36,751 bases of DNA from Ramlibacter sp. (GTDB taxonomy: Bacteria; Pseudomonadota; Gammaproteobacteria; Burkholderiales; Burkholderiaceae_C): NCBI RefSeq assembly GCF_028292805.1, contig NZ_JAQGLS010000241.1, positions 1 to 36,751 on the forward strand, read 5' to 3'. Below, piece by piece: positions 1 through 7,875 of the stretch. Within the stretch, counting starts at the first letter, position 1. Each line of letters begins with the position of its first letter. The notes beneath the pieces were generated by a model. It made no database searches. It saw nothing but the letters and a program-made list of their open reading frames with translations, and was not told where the DNA came from. The position numbers and the translations under genes were made by a program.

Positions 1-834
1 CTCTACCTGCGCGACGACTACCACGGCTGCCGCGCGATGCTGCAGCAAGAGAACGCGCGGCTGCAGGCCCAGCCGCCGTCCGCCGGCATGCCGCGCATCG
101 AACTGCGGCGCGGGGCCGGCGCCTACATCTGCGGCGAAGAGTCCGCGATGATCGAGTCGATCGAAGGCAAGCGCGGCATGCCGCGCCTGCGCCCTCCCTA
201 CGTGGCGCAGGTCGGCCTGTTCGGCCGGCCGACGCTGGAACACAACTTCGAAACCCTGTACTGGGTGCGCGAGCTGCTCGAGCGCGGTGCCGACTGGTTC
301 TCCAGCCAGGGCACCAACGGCCGCAAGGGCCTGCGCTCGTTCTCGGTCTCGGGCCGCGTCAAAAGCGCGGGCGTCAAGATCGCACCGGCCGGCAGCACGA
401 TCCAGGAGCTGATCGACGAGCACTGCGGCGGCATGCAGGACGGCCACCAGTTCTATGCGTACCTGCCCGGCGGCGCGTCGGGCGGCATCTTGCCGGCCAG
501 CATGAACGAGATCCCGCTGGACTTCGACACGCTGCAGCCGTACGGCTGCTTCATCGGCTCGGCCGCCGTCGTCGTGCTGTCAGACAAGGACAGCGCGGTG
601 GGCGCGGCGCGCAACCTGATGCGTTTTTTCCGCGAAGAGTCTTGCGGCCAGTGCACGCCTTGCCGCGCCGGCACCGCCAAGGCGCTGGCGCTGATCCAGA
701 GCACGCGCTGGGACGTGCCGCTGCTGGCGGAGCTGTCGCAGGTGATGCGCGACGCATCGATCTGCGGGCTGGGCCAGGCCGCGCCGAATCCGGTCGATTG
801 CGTGGTGAAGTATTTTCCGCATGAACTCGGGTGA
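1..834 (+). CDS. fdsB: NAD-dependent formate dehydrogenase, beta (flavoprotein) subunit, 3' part
   Basis: The reading frame is open from the first base, so the gene starts outside the window; 277 codons remain. The product resembles NuoF and FdsB, the subunit that binds FMN and NAD and passes electrons from the formate-oxidising subunit to NAD+ in the cytoplasm. Visible features are the NuoF-type stretch GAGAYICGEESA near the start, the SLBB-type middle part, and the C-terminal [4Fe-4S] ligand pattern ESCGQCTPCRAG with a fourth cysteine in DASICGLG. The next gene, fdsA, follows after a 53-base gap, as in fdsGBA operons. NuoF of complex I is the alternative family, but adjacency to a formate dehydrogenase alpha subunit makes FdsB far more likely. 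Confidence 0.9.
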   Translation, partial: LYLRDDYHGCRAMLQQENARLQAQPPSAGMPRIELRRGAGAYICGEESAMIESIEGKRGMPRLRPPYVAQVGLFGRPTLEHNFETLYWVRELLERGADWFSSQGTNGRKGLRSFSVSGRVKSAGVKIAPAGSTIQELIDEHCGGMQDGHQFYAYLPGGASGGILPASMNEIPLDFDTLQPYGCFIGSAAVVVLSDKDSAVGAARNLMRFFREESCGQCTPCRAGTAKALALIQSTRWDVPLLAELSQVMRDASICGLGQAAPNPVDCVVKYFPHELG

Positions 835-837
835 TCC

Positions 838-865
838 CGTCATTCCCGCCTCCGCGGGGACGACG
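838..865. repeat. REP-like intergenic hairpin between fdsB and fdsA
   Basis: The 28 bases read CGTCATTCCCGCC, then TCC, then GCGGGGACGACG, and fold into an imperfect stem with GTC.TTCCCGC pairing GCGGGGACGAC across a 4-base loop. This is the common scattered repeat type seen in many beta-proteobacterial genomes (consensus like GTCATTCCCGCG...GCGGGAATGAC). It lies just after the fdsB stop and before the fdsA ribosome binding site, where it could affect mRNA stability or the ratio of the two subunits. A more degenerate relative is at 20682-20709. Confidence 0.55.
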
Positions 866-887
866 AAAGTCCAGGAAGGACAACCAG

Positions 888-3749
888 ATGAACGCCGTCA
901 CTCGCGCCGAAATGGCGCTGATCCAAGCCCCGGTCGTCCGCTTCATGCTGAACGGCCAGGAGATCGTCGCCCGCGCCGATGAAACGCTGATCGAGGTGGC
1001 CGATCGCACCGGCGTCGAGATTCCCCGTCTTTGCTACAAGCCGGGCCTGGACACCGCTGGCAACTGCCGCGCCTGCATGGTGGAGGTCAAGGGCGAGCGG
1101 GTGCTGGCCCCGAGCTGCTGCCGCTTCCCGACCGAAGGCATGGTGGTCGACAGCGCCAGCCCGCGCGCCGTGGCCTCGCAAAAGATGGTGCTGGAACTGC
1201 TGCAGTCCGACATGCCCGAGGCCGACTACACGCGCCACAACGAAGTGGATGACTGGTCGCTCAAGCTCAACCTGGGCAAGCCGCGCTTCCCGGCCCGTGG
1301 CCAGGTCGGCCCCGACCTGACGCATCCGGCCATCGCCGTCAACCTCGACGCCTGCATCCAGTGCACGCGCTGCCTGCGCGCCTGTCGCGACGAACAGGTC
1401 AATGACGTGATCGGCCTGGCCTACCGCGGCGAGCACGCAAAAATCGTGTTCGACATGGACGACGCCATGGGCGTCTCCACCTGCGTGGCCTGCGGCGAAT
1501 GCGTGCAGGCCTGCCCGACCGGCGCCCTGATGCCGGCGCGCGAAGCCGCCCTGCCCGTGCCGGACAAGCAGGTCGCCTCGGTCTGCCCGTATTGCGGGGT
1601 CGGCTGCCAGCTCACCTACAACGTCAAGGACGACAAGATCCTGTTCGTCGAAGGCCGCGACGGCCCGGCCAACCACGGCCGCCTGTGCGTCAAGGGGCGC
1701 TACGGTTTCGACTACGCCAACCACCCGCACCGCCTGACGGTGCCCCTGATCCGCCGCGCCGACGCGCCCAAGCTGCCGCACGCCTTGCTCGAGCCGGACC
1801 GTGTGCTCGACGTGTTCCGCGAAGCCACGTGGGAAGAAGCGCTGGCCGTGGCCGCCGGCGGGCTGCGCAAGGTGCGCGACCAGGTCGGCCCCAAGGCGCT
1901 GGCCGGCTTCGGTTCGGCCAAGGGCAGCAACGAAGAGGCTTACCTGTTCCAGAAACTGGTGCGCACCGGCTTCGGCAGCAACAACGTGGACCACTGCACC
2001 CGCCTGTGCCATGCCTCCTCGGTCGCCGCGCTGCTGGAGGGCATCGGTTCGGGCGCCGTGTCCAACCCGGTCATGGACGTGACCAAGGCCGAGGTGATCA
2101 TCGTGATCGGGGCCAACCCGACCGTGAATCACCCGGTGGCCGCCACCTGGATGAAGAACGCGGCGAAGAACGGCACCAAGCTGGTCGTGCTCGACCCGCG
2201 CTTTTCCGACCTCACGCGGCTTGCTTACCGCCACCTGCAGTTCAAGCCGGACACCGACGTCGCGATGCTCAATGCGATGATGCACGTCATCGTCGAGGAA
2301 GGGCTGGTCGACGAAGGCTTCGTCGCCGAACGCACCATCGGCTTCGACGAGCTGCGCGCCAACCTCGCGGACTACGGCCCCGACCTGATGGCGCCGATCT
2401 GCGGCATTCCGGCCGAGACGCTGCGCGAAGTGGCACGCCTGTACGCCACCTCCAAGGCCTCGATGATCCTGTGGGGCATGGGCGTGTCGCAGCACGTGCA
2501 CGGCACCGACAACGCGCGCTGCCTGATCGCGCTGGCGCTGCTGACCGGCCAGATCGGCCGCCCCGGCACCGGCCTGCACCCGCTGCGCGGGCAGAACAAC
2601 GTGCAAGGCGCTTCGGACGCCGGGCTGATTCCGATGATGCTGCCCGACTACCAGAAGGTGGTGGAGCCGCAGGTGCGCGCGCGCTTCGAGCAGGCCTGGA
2701 AGCTGGCGCCCGGCACGCTGGACGCGCAGCCGGGCCTGACCGTCGTCGAGGTGATGCACGCGGTGCACGCCGGCAGCCTGCGCGGCATGTACATCATGGG
2801 CGAGAACCCGGCGATGTCCGACCCCGACGCCAACCACGCCCGCGAGGCGCTGGCCAAGCTGGACCATCTGGTGGTGCAGGACATCTTCCTGACCGAGACG
2901 GCCTGCCTGGCCGACGTGGTGCTGCCGGCCAGCGCCTTCCCCGAGAAGACCGGCACCTTCACCAACACCGACCGGCTGGTGCAGATGGGCCGGCAGGCGG
3001 TGAACCCGCCCGGCGACGCCAGGCAGGACCTGTGGATCCTGCAGGAACTGGCGCGCGGCATGGGCCTGGACTGGAACTACAGCCACGTGTCGGAGGTGTT
3101 CGACGAGATGCGCCACACCATGCCCAGCATTGGCGGCATCACCTGGGAGCGGCTCGAGCGCGAGCATGCCGTCACCTACCCATGCATGAAGGAAGGCGAT
3201 CCGGGCGAGTCGGTGGTGTTCGTCGACGACTTCCCGCGCGAAAGCGGCCGGGCCCGATTCGTGCCCGCCGACATCATCCCCGCCGCCGAGAAGCCGGACG
3301 CCGAGTTCCCCATGGTGCTGATCACCGGCCGCCAGCTCGAACACTGGCACACCGGCAGCATGACGCGACGCGCCACTGTGCTCGACGCGATCGAGCCGGA
3401 CCCGGTGGCGCTGATCCATCCGCTGGACCTGGCGGCGCTGGGCGGCAAGCCCGGCGAGTTGCTGACGATCGAGTCGCGCCGCGGCAAGGTGAGCCTGTAC
3501 GGCCGCGCCGACGAGAGCTCGCCGCGCGGCGCGGTGTTCGTGCCTTTCTGTTACTACGAGGCGGCGATCAACCGCGTCACCAACGACGCGCTCGACCCGG
3601 TGGCCAAGATCCCGGAGCTGAAGTACTGCGCGGTGCGGCTGTCGATGGGCGGCACGCCGCCGGAGCAATTGAGTTTCGGGGGCGGGCAGGCGCTGCGCAA
3701 CCTGGGAGCGGGGGCGGCAGAAGGCAAACTGCGGGTAGCCAAACCGTGA
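888..3749 (+). CDS. fdsA: NAD-dependent formate dehydrogenase, alpha (Mo/W-bis-MGD) subunit
   Basis: The 953-residue product oxidises formate to CO2 at a bis-molybdopterin centre and passes electrons through Fe-S clusters to FdsB. From the N-terminus it shows a [2Fe-2S] ferredoxin domain (C49, C60, C63, C77/78), two [4Fe-4S] motifs (C156-C166 and C199-C209), and the molybdopterin-oxidoreductase Fe-S motif (C233, C236, C240, C267). In HCTRLCHASS, C374-H375 match the metal-ligand cysteine and neighbouring histidine of soluble formate dehydrogenases. A molydopterin-dinucleotide-binding domain ends the protein. The ATG at 888 was chosen because AGGAAGGA lies 8 bases upstream; an in-frame GTG at 831 overlaps fdsB and lacks such a site. 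The usual downstream partners fdhD/fdsC and fdsD are absent; insertion-sequence debris follows instead. Confidence 0.95.
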   Translation: MNAVTRAEMALIQAPVVRFMLNGQEIVARADETLIEVADRTGVEIPRLCYKPGLDTAGNCRACMVEVKGERVLAPSCCRFPTEGMVVDSASPRAVASQKMVLELLQSDMPEADYTRHNEVDDWSLKLNLGKPRFPARGQVGPDLTHPAIAVNLDACIQCTRCLRACRDEQVNDVIGLAYRGEHAKIVFDMDDAMGVSTCVACGECVQACPTGALMPAREAALPVPDKQVASVCPYCGVGCQLTYNVKDDKILFVEGRDGPANHGRLCVKGRYGFDYANHPHRLTVPLIRRADAPKLPHALLEPDRVLDVFREATWEEALAVAAGGLRKVRDQVGPKALAGFGSAKGSNEEAYLFQKLVRTGFGSNNVDHCTRLCHASSVAALLEGIGSGAVSNPVMDVTKAEVIIVIGANPTVNHPVAATWMKNAAKNGTKLVVLDPRFSDLTRLAYRHLQFKPDTDVAMLNAMMHVIVEEGLVDEGFVAERTIGFDELRANLADYGPDLMAPICGIPAETLREVARLYATSKASMILWGMGVSQHVHGTDNARCLIALALLTGQIGRPGTGLHPLRGQNNVQGASDAGLIPMMLPDYQKVVEPQVRARFEQAWKLAPGTLDAQPGLTVVEVMHAVHAGSLRGMYIMGENPAMSDPDANHAREALAKLDHLVVQDIFLTETACLADVVLPASAFPEKTGTFTNTDRLVQMGRQAVNPPGDARQDLWILQELARGMGLDWNYSHVSEVFDEMRHTMPSIGGITWERLEREHAVTYPCMKEGDPGESVVFVDDFPRESGRARFVPADIIPAAEKPDAEFPMVLITGRQLEHWHTGSMTRRATVLDAIEPDPVALIHPLDLAALGGKPGELLTIESRRGKVSLYGRADESSPRGAVFVPFCYYEAAINRVTNDALDPVAKIPELKYCAVRLSMGGTPPEQLSFGGGQALRNLGAGAAEGKLRVAKP

Positions 3750-3783
3750 CATGCGTATGGCCGCAAGCTAGCTGCCGTAGTTG

Positions 3784-3885
3784 CCCGAGCAAGGCTTGCT
3801 GCTGCCGCCGGCGTTGCGCGGATGGCTACCTGAGGCGCATCTGGCGTATTCCATCGGCGACACAGTCGATAGTCTGGATTTGACG
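3784..3885 (+). pseudogene. IS1182-family-like transposase N-terminal fragment
   Basis: The frame starting at 3784 reads PEQGLLLPPALRGWLPEAHL and continues AYSIGDTVDSLDLT. This matches the N-terminal signature of IS1182-type transposases (LLPPSL.EWLPEGHLA.F..D.VD.LDL). No start codon, catalytic domain or terminal repeat is present, and the frame closes at 3901. It is a short relic that begins only 35 bases after the fdsA stop. The family call rests on motif memory, not on a search. Confidence 0.55.
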
Positions 3886-3964
3886 TCCGGCAACTCAGCA
3901 TGAGCAGGGCTCGGCCGACGGAAGCCGCCGACGCATGGGCAGCCTGGCTGCGCGCGCTGCTGGG

Positions 3965-4069
3965 GTGATCCGCATCGAGGCGGTCTGGCTCGCGGTCGAG
4001 CCGCTGGACATGCGCGCGGGCACGGAAACCGTGTTAGCCGCGTGGTGCGTGTTCGGCGCGGCCCGCCCG
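3965..4069 (+). pseudogene. IS66 TnpB (Orf2) N-terminal fragment
   Basis: From a GTG at 3965 the frame reads VIRIEAVWLAVEPLDMRAGT and continues ETVLAAWCVFGAARP. This is the characteristic start of the small IS66 accessory protein TnpB. The normal protein is about 115 residues; here only about 35 are recognisable before the sequence jumps into TnpC-like material. The middle and end of tnpB, and the spacer to tnpC, are deleted. Confidence 0.75.
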
Positions 4070-4077
4070 CGGCGCCC

Positions 4078-4734
4078 AGTCGGAGCGATTCAGCGCCGAG
4101 CAGGCGCGAACTGCTGGAGGAAACCTTTGGCGCCGACCTGCAGGCGATGGCCGAAGAGCGCGAGGCGCTGCCCCCGGAGCCGGACGACAAGCGCGAGCGC
4201 CGCCCGCCCAAGCGTCGGGCCCTGCCGGCTGACCTGCCACGTCGGGAAGTGCACCATGAGCCGGAGAGCACTGTTTGCGCCTGCCGCTGCCAGATGAAGC
4301 GCATCAGCGAGGACGCCCACCCCCTGTGCGAGGGTGGAGCACGGGACGGCCAAGCCGGCTCTACCAAAGATCGCTTTCTGCCGGTACAGCGGCAGGTGAT
4401 CGGCATGCTCGGCCACCAACACTTGGGCCACCGGCGCGCCGTGGGGATGCCCTTGTCGATGATGTGCGGGGCGGAGTTCCTGGGCCATCCCGGCGGTCGA
4501 GCCTGGCGCGGCGCGGTACCGCCGGGATCGGCCACCGCCAAGGCGGTCGACTTACAGCCTCGGGCGCTGGTGCGCCACATGGGCGACGGCAACCTGCCCG
4601 CGGACAACAACCGGGTCGAAAACCAAATACGACCGATTGCCATCGGGCGCAACAACTGGCCGTTTGCCGGCTCGCTGCGGGTGTGCAGGCGGGCCGCCGC
4701 GGTGATGAGCCTCGCGCACTCGGCCAAGCTGAAC
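4078..4734 (+). mobile_element. IS66 transposase TnpC remnant, frameshifted and internally rearranged
   Basis: Plus-strand coding similarity to IS66 TnpC occurs in two blocks. The first (4078-4314) begins in one frame as AQSERFSAEQAR, shifts frame near 4108 to LLEETFGADLQAMAEE, and continues through KRRALPADLPRREVHHEPES to MKRISED. The second (about 4513-4734) reads VPPGSATAKAVD and then DNNRVENQIRPIAIGRNNW, the conserved C-terminal IS66 signature, ending at AKLN without the usual last 30 or so residues. The piece between the blocks reads as TnpC only on the minus strand (separate entry). The catalytic centre is lost, so the element is dead. No terminal inverted repeats or target duplications were found. 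Confidence 0.85.
4315..4472 (-). pseudogene. Inverted internal segment of IS66 TnpC
   Basis: Read on the minus strand this stretch encodes PHIIDKGIPT and, after a frame change, VAQVLVAEHADHLPLYRQKA followed by IFGRAGLAVPCSTLAQGVG. That is the TnpC region just after the zinc-finger-like part and before the catalytic domain. Flanking TnpC sequence is on the plus strand, so this segment is inverted relative to its neighbours. The left breakpoint is sharp, at 4314/4315; the right one lies between about 4472 and 4513. The arrangement is seen directly; whether it came from one inversion or from two overlapping insertions is inference. Confidence 0.75.
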
Positions 4735-4984
4735 ACGGCATGAACCGCATGCCTTCCTGAAGGGAATCAAGGGCTATTTCAGGCCCGCGTTGCCACACAT
4801 TCCGACGGATCTTCCCGTTGCGGTCTGCAGCACCCACCACGCGCTGAAGGTGTTGCCTATCGCAATTTAGTGCTCGGGCCCAAAGCGGACGTCACCGGAG
4901 ACTCTGTCCGTCAGCACTCCCCGCCGCACCGACTGAAGCAAGGCTGCTTTCGCGTTGCCTGGGTGCCGAGCGCAGGTCATGTCT
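4735..4984. other. Intergenic stretch, no gene recognised
   Basis: These 250 bases separate the IS66 tnpC relic from the end of bioB. Neither strand shows a frame with a recognisable family signature. No hairpin plus T-run that would serve as a bioB terminator was found. Confidence 0.5.
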
Positions 4985-6001
4985 TCAGCCTGCCCGGCTT
5001 TTCAGTCCAAGGCGCCGCAGCAGCTCCCGGTCCCGGGCGACGTCCGGGTTCCCGGTGGTCAGGAGCTTCTCGCCGTAGAAGATGGAGCTGGCGCCCGCGA
5101 CGAAGCACAGGGCCTGCACGGCGTCGTCCATCTGCTGGCGCCCGGCGGAAAGCCGCACGCGAGCCCGCGGCATCGTGACGCGTGCAGCGGCAATGGTGCG
5201 CACGAACTCCAGCGGGTCCAGGTCCGGCTGGTCGGCCAGCGGCGTGCCTTCCACCTTCACCAGGTTGTTGATCGGCACCGACTCCGGATAGTCAGGCATG
5301 AGGTTCGCCAGCTGCGCGATCAGTTCGGCGCGCTGGCGGCGCGACTCGCCCATGCCGACGATGCCGCCGCAGCAAACGCTCAGACCGGCGTTGCGCACCC
5401 GCTCCAGCGTGGCCAGGCGATCCTGGTAGTCGCGCGTGCTGATGATGTTGCCGTAGAAGTCCGGTGAGCTGTCGAGGTTGTGGTTGTAGTAGTCGAGCCC
5501 CGCATCGCGCAGCGTCCGGGCGTGGCCCTCTTCCAGCATGCCGAGCGTGGCGCACGCTTCGAGGCCCACCTCCTTGACGGCGCGAACGAGTTCCGCGACG
5601 GCCTCGACGTCGCGGTCCTTCGGTGCGCGCCACGCCGCGCCCATGCAGAAGCGCGTGGCGCCCGCCTCGCGTGCGCGTTCTGCAGCGGCACGCACTTCCG
5701 CCACCGCCATGAGCTTGCCGGCGGTGACGCCTGTGTCGTAGTGCACGGACTGGGGGCAGTAGCCGCAGTCCTCCGGGCAGCCACCGGTCTTGACCGATAA
5801 CAGCGTGGCGAGCTCGATCTCCGCCGGGTCGTGATACTGGCGGTGAATAGTTTGCGCCTGGAACAGCAGTTCGGGGAACGGCAGGTCCAGCAAGGCCTGC
5901 ACGGCCGCGGGGTCCCAGCGGAGAGCTTGAGCCGCCGGCAAGGCGGAACGGGGATGGAAGTGCAGCGGCTGCGCCGCTGCTGCATCGGCAGAATGGTTCA
6001 A
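4985..6001 (-). CDS. bioB: Biotin synthase
   Basis: BioB is a radical-SAM enzyme that inserts sulfur into dethiobiotin, the last step of biotin synthesis. The 338-residue product has the radical-SAM cysteines in [13 protein letters not shown] (C75, C79, C82). The ligands of the sacrificial [2Fe-2S] cluster are also present: C119 in [10 protein letters not shown]150 in ACATLGML, C210 in [12 protein letters not shown], and R283 in RVRLSAGR. The start appears to be TTG (6001-5999), with AAGGA 8 bases upstream; the next in-frame ATG is about 97 codons in, beyond the catalytic cysteines. No other bio gene is nearby, and IS66 relics lie on both sides, so the locus may have moved or lost its neighbours. 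An unusual multi-arm inverted repeat precedes it. Confidence 0.95.
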   Translation of the reverse strand: MNHSADAAAAQPLHFHPRSALPAAQALRWDPAAVQALLDLPFPELLFQAQTIHRQYHDPAEIELATLLSVKTGGCPEDCGYCPQSVHYDTGVTAGKLMAVAEVRAAAERAREAGATRFCMGAAWRAPKDRDVEAVAELVRAVKEVGLEACATLGMLEEGHARTLRDAGLDYYNHNLDSSPDFYGNIISTRDYQDRLATLERVRNAGLSVCCGGIVGMGESRRQRAELIAQLANLMPDYPESVPINNLVKVEGTPLADQPDLDPLEFVRTIAAARVTMPRARVRLSAGRQQMDDAVQALCFVAGASSIFYGEKLLTTGNPDVARDRELLRRLGLKSRAG

Positions 6002-6022
6002 GGGAGTTGTCCTTCAGATGGC

Positions 6023-6067
6023 GTGGGGTGGGTGCACCCCACCGGACCCGGCGCCGGTGGGGTGCAC
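6023..6067 (-). promoter_or_regulatory. Three-arm inverted repeat in the bioB leader
   Basis: A perfect 14-base inverted repeat pairs GTGCACCCCACCGG (6032-6045) with CCGGTGGGGTGCAC (6054-6067) across an 8-base loop. A third arm, GTGGGGT at 6023-6029, can pair with ACCCCAC (6036-6042) inside the first arm. In a bioB transcript the middle arm could pair either with the upstream or with the bioB-proximal arm, an attenuator-like geometry that ends about 22 bases before the start codon. The repeat is seen directly; regulation is inference. No T-run follows, so a simple intrinsic terminator is unlikely. Confidence 0.5.
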
Positions 6068-6204
6068 GCTCCGAGCACCGACGGCGCATTTTAGCCAGCG
6101 CCGGCGCCAGCAATGGGAGCCTGCGGTAGAAGAACGGCTGACCGAGCGTCAGATCGGAAATCCACCCTGCTGGCGAGCGGCGAGTCCTCCAAGGAGATCT
6201 GTTT

Positions 6205-6456
6205 CCATTGGAATGGGCCACGCCGCCGGGGCCACCGGCGCGGGCAAGGGAACCGATACGAACTCTGCACGTACGCTCGGCGCCGCAGCGCCCTTCGCCT
6301 CGCCACGTGTGCACCATGTTGGCGTTGATGCCGTTCGCCAGCGCCACTTTGGCCACCGATGTTCCAGGCTGCTGGCGCTCAGCGAGCAGCCGTGCCTCGG
6401 ATTGCGCCGGGTACGCCGCGCACACGCGCGCGCTTCTTCGTCTCGATTGGGTCCAT
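6205..6456 (-). pseudogene. IS66 TnpA (Orf1) remnant with frameshifts
   Basis: On the minus strand an ATG at 6456 opens MDPIETKKRAR. After a frame change near 6425 the sequence continues YPAQSEARLLAERQQPGTSV and AKVALANGINANMVHTWRGE. Another shift near 6290 leads to AEFVSVPLPAPVAPAAWPIP. This is the helix-turn-helix accessory protein TnpA of IS66 elements, broken in at least two places and lacking a clear C-terminus. It faces the opposite way from the tnpB-tnpC relic on the other side of bioB, so the two are probably remains of separate insertions. Confidence 0.75.
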
Positions 6457-6750
6457 CAAAGCCTCTGGTGGGCACGATCCTTCCCTCTTCGGCGCTACGC
6501 CTCAAGATGGGATGGCCGCACGCTTGAGCCGGCTGCAGCGCGGGTGCAGAGTGGAAACGCGTGTGCACGGCGTTGAACCTGCGAAGGATGTGCGCCTTGA
6601 GAGCGTTCTGAAGCTGCAAAAGGCCAGCGTGCAAGTGTCGCAAGTGCGCCCACCAAAACCGCGGGCATCGCCGGCCATGCGAAAAACCGGTTCGCCGGCA
6701 CCATGAAAGCATGCCCTCGGCGGCCTCAAAAGCTTCTGCCGCCCAAGCTC
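6457..6750. other. Unassigned stretch between the tnpA relic and the hydrolase gene
   Basis: These 294 bases hold open frames on both strands, but none carries a family signature I recognise or starts with a convincing ribosome binding site. The part next to 6456 may be the outer end of the IS66 element. Nothing else is seen. Confidence 0.4.
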
Positions 6751-7581
6751 CTAGGCCCGTTGTTCGCGGAAGTCCCAGGCGCAGACTTCGAGCAGTTCTT
6801 CCAGCACCTGCAGCACCAGCTCCGGCTGCGACAGCTGCGGGAAGTGGCCGCTCCTGTGCGCGATCACCTGCTCGCCCATCGGTGACAGCCGCGCCAGGTC
6901 CTGCTGGTGCGCACGCTTGGCGCCGAGCGCACCCGGCGACAGCATCGAGACGCGTGGCGTCAGCCCGCCAGTCAGCACGCGAAGCGGCACCGGCGGGAAC
7001 GGCCCGGCCGTCGCGATCTCGCGCACCAGCCGCTCGACGCCTTGCAGTTCGGCGTGCACGTTGCGCTGGAACAGCCGCCGCGGCACCTCCAGCACGCGGC
7101 CGAGCGCGCGCACCAGCTGGCTCTCGTGCTTGCGCAGCACCTGGCGGTCGTCCGGGTGGGTGGCCTCCAGGAACAGCACCCCCGCCACCTCCTGCGGATA
7201 GCGGCGCGCGAACAGGTTGGCGTACAGGCCGCCGAGTGAATGGGCGACCAGCAGGTACGGCGGCTGCACGCGGGTGTGCGCCAGCAGCTCGCGCAACGAG
7301 CCGAGCACCAGTTCGCCGTCCTGCCGCGCCTGCGGCGCGTCGCTGCCTTGCATGCCGAAGCGGTTCCAGCCGAACACCGTGCCCAGCCGCGCGACAGCCG
7401 GAAACAGTGGCCGCCAACCCGTCAGGCTGACGCCCGCGCCGCTGAACAACAAGATGCTGGGCCCGCGGCCCGAGATCATGTAGCTCAGGCGCCCGTTGCG
7501 CGTCTGCAGTGCCCGGGCGGGCGGCAGCGGGCCGGTTCGCGGGCCCACGAAATCGGCCAGCCGCGCGGCTTCAAGCACCAT
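6751..7581 (-). CDS. Alpha/beta-fold hydrolase
   Basis: The 276-residue protein carries the alpha/beta-hydrolase nucleophile elbow in VAHSLGGLYAN, an early oxyanion-type segment FSGAGVSLTGWRPLF, a candidate acid residue in LEATHPDD, and a C-terminal histidine in HRSGHFPQL. It probably hydrolyses an ester or similar bond in the cytoplasm; no signal peptide is seen and the substrate cannot be told. The ATG at 7581 was chosen because it overlaps the end of the small upstream gene (7571-7753) by 11 bases, suggesting translational coupling; an in-frame start further upstream would bury most of that gene. The last residues (AWDFREQRA) are specific to this protein. Confidence 0.8.
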   Translation of the reverse strand: MVLEAARLADFVGPRTGPLPPARALQTRNGRLSYMISGRGPSILLFSGAGVSLTGWRPLFPAVARLGTVFGWNRFGMQGSDAPQARQDGELVLGSLRELLAHTRVQPPYLLVAHSLGGLYANLFARRYPQEVAGVLFLEATHPDDRQVLRKHESQLVRALGRVLEVPRRLFQRNVHAELQGVERLVREIATAGPFPPVPLRVLTGGLTPRVSMLSPGALGAKRAHQQDLARLSPMGEQVIAHRSGHFPQLSQPELVLQVLEELLEVCAWDFREQRA

Positions 7582-7753
7582 CGGGCCGGTCCTCGGTCTT
7601 GTCGGCGCCCTCCTGCGGGCGCTGCATGGGGAACGCAGGCGCGTCGGCCAGGTCGATGGACGCGCCGGGATCTTCCTCGCCGGCAACGGAGCTGGTCAGG
7701 TCGATGGGGTCGCCGGGTTGAGCCGGCGGGGCAAGGGGATGGGCGTTGGCCAT
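7571..7753 (-). CDS. Small acidic hypothetical protein, 60 residues
   Basis: The ATG at 7753 has GGAG 6-7 bases upstream, and the frame ends within the start region of the hydrolase gene. The product begins MANAHPLAPPAQPGDPIDLT and is rich in Pro, Asp, Glu and Ala, with no hydrophobic segment. It is likely disordered and soluble. I recognise no family. Support for reality comes from the ribosome binding site and from the overlap with the following gene, which suggests a two-gene unit. Confidence 0.5.
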   Translation of the reverse strand: MANAHPLAPPAQPGDPIDLTSSVAGEEDPGASIDLADAPAFPMQRPQEGADKTEDRPDGA

Positions 7754-7875
7754 ATTGGCTCCAGTGATGGGCCATCGTAAGCAGCGCCGGAGCGGCAATG
7801 CGTAGGATTGAACCACGCGACCATGAAGTTACCCCGTGGTCGCAATTGAAACGAAAAAGATGAGCCTCGGCTGCC

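Noticed and set aside
840-3752. 970-codon minus-strand open frame opposite fdsA
   Set aside because: The plus strand holds every formate dehydrogenase motif; the antisense frame has repetitive His/Arg/Gly/Val composition typical of GC-rich shadow frames and no family signature.
4985-6456. bioB as cargo of a composite IS66 transposon
   Set aside because: The flanking relics are different parts of IS66, in opposite orientation and broken, with no matching terminal repeats or target duplication seen.
7819-7860. Inverted repeat GCGACCA...TGGTCGC and a T-rich stretch after the crotonase-family gene
   Set aside because: On the minus strand the T-run comes before the repeat, not after it, and the small stem before the T-run has only four pairs, so an intrinsic terminator is not supported.
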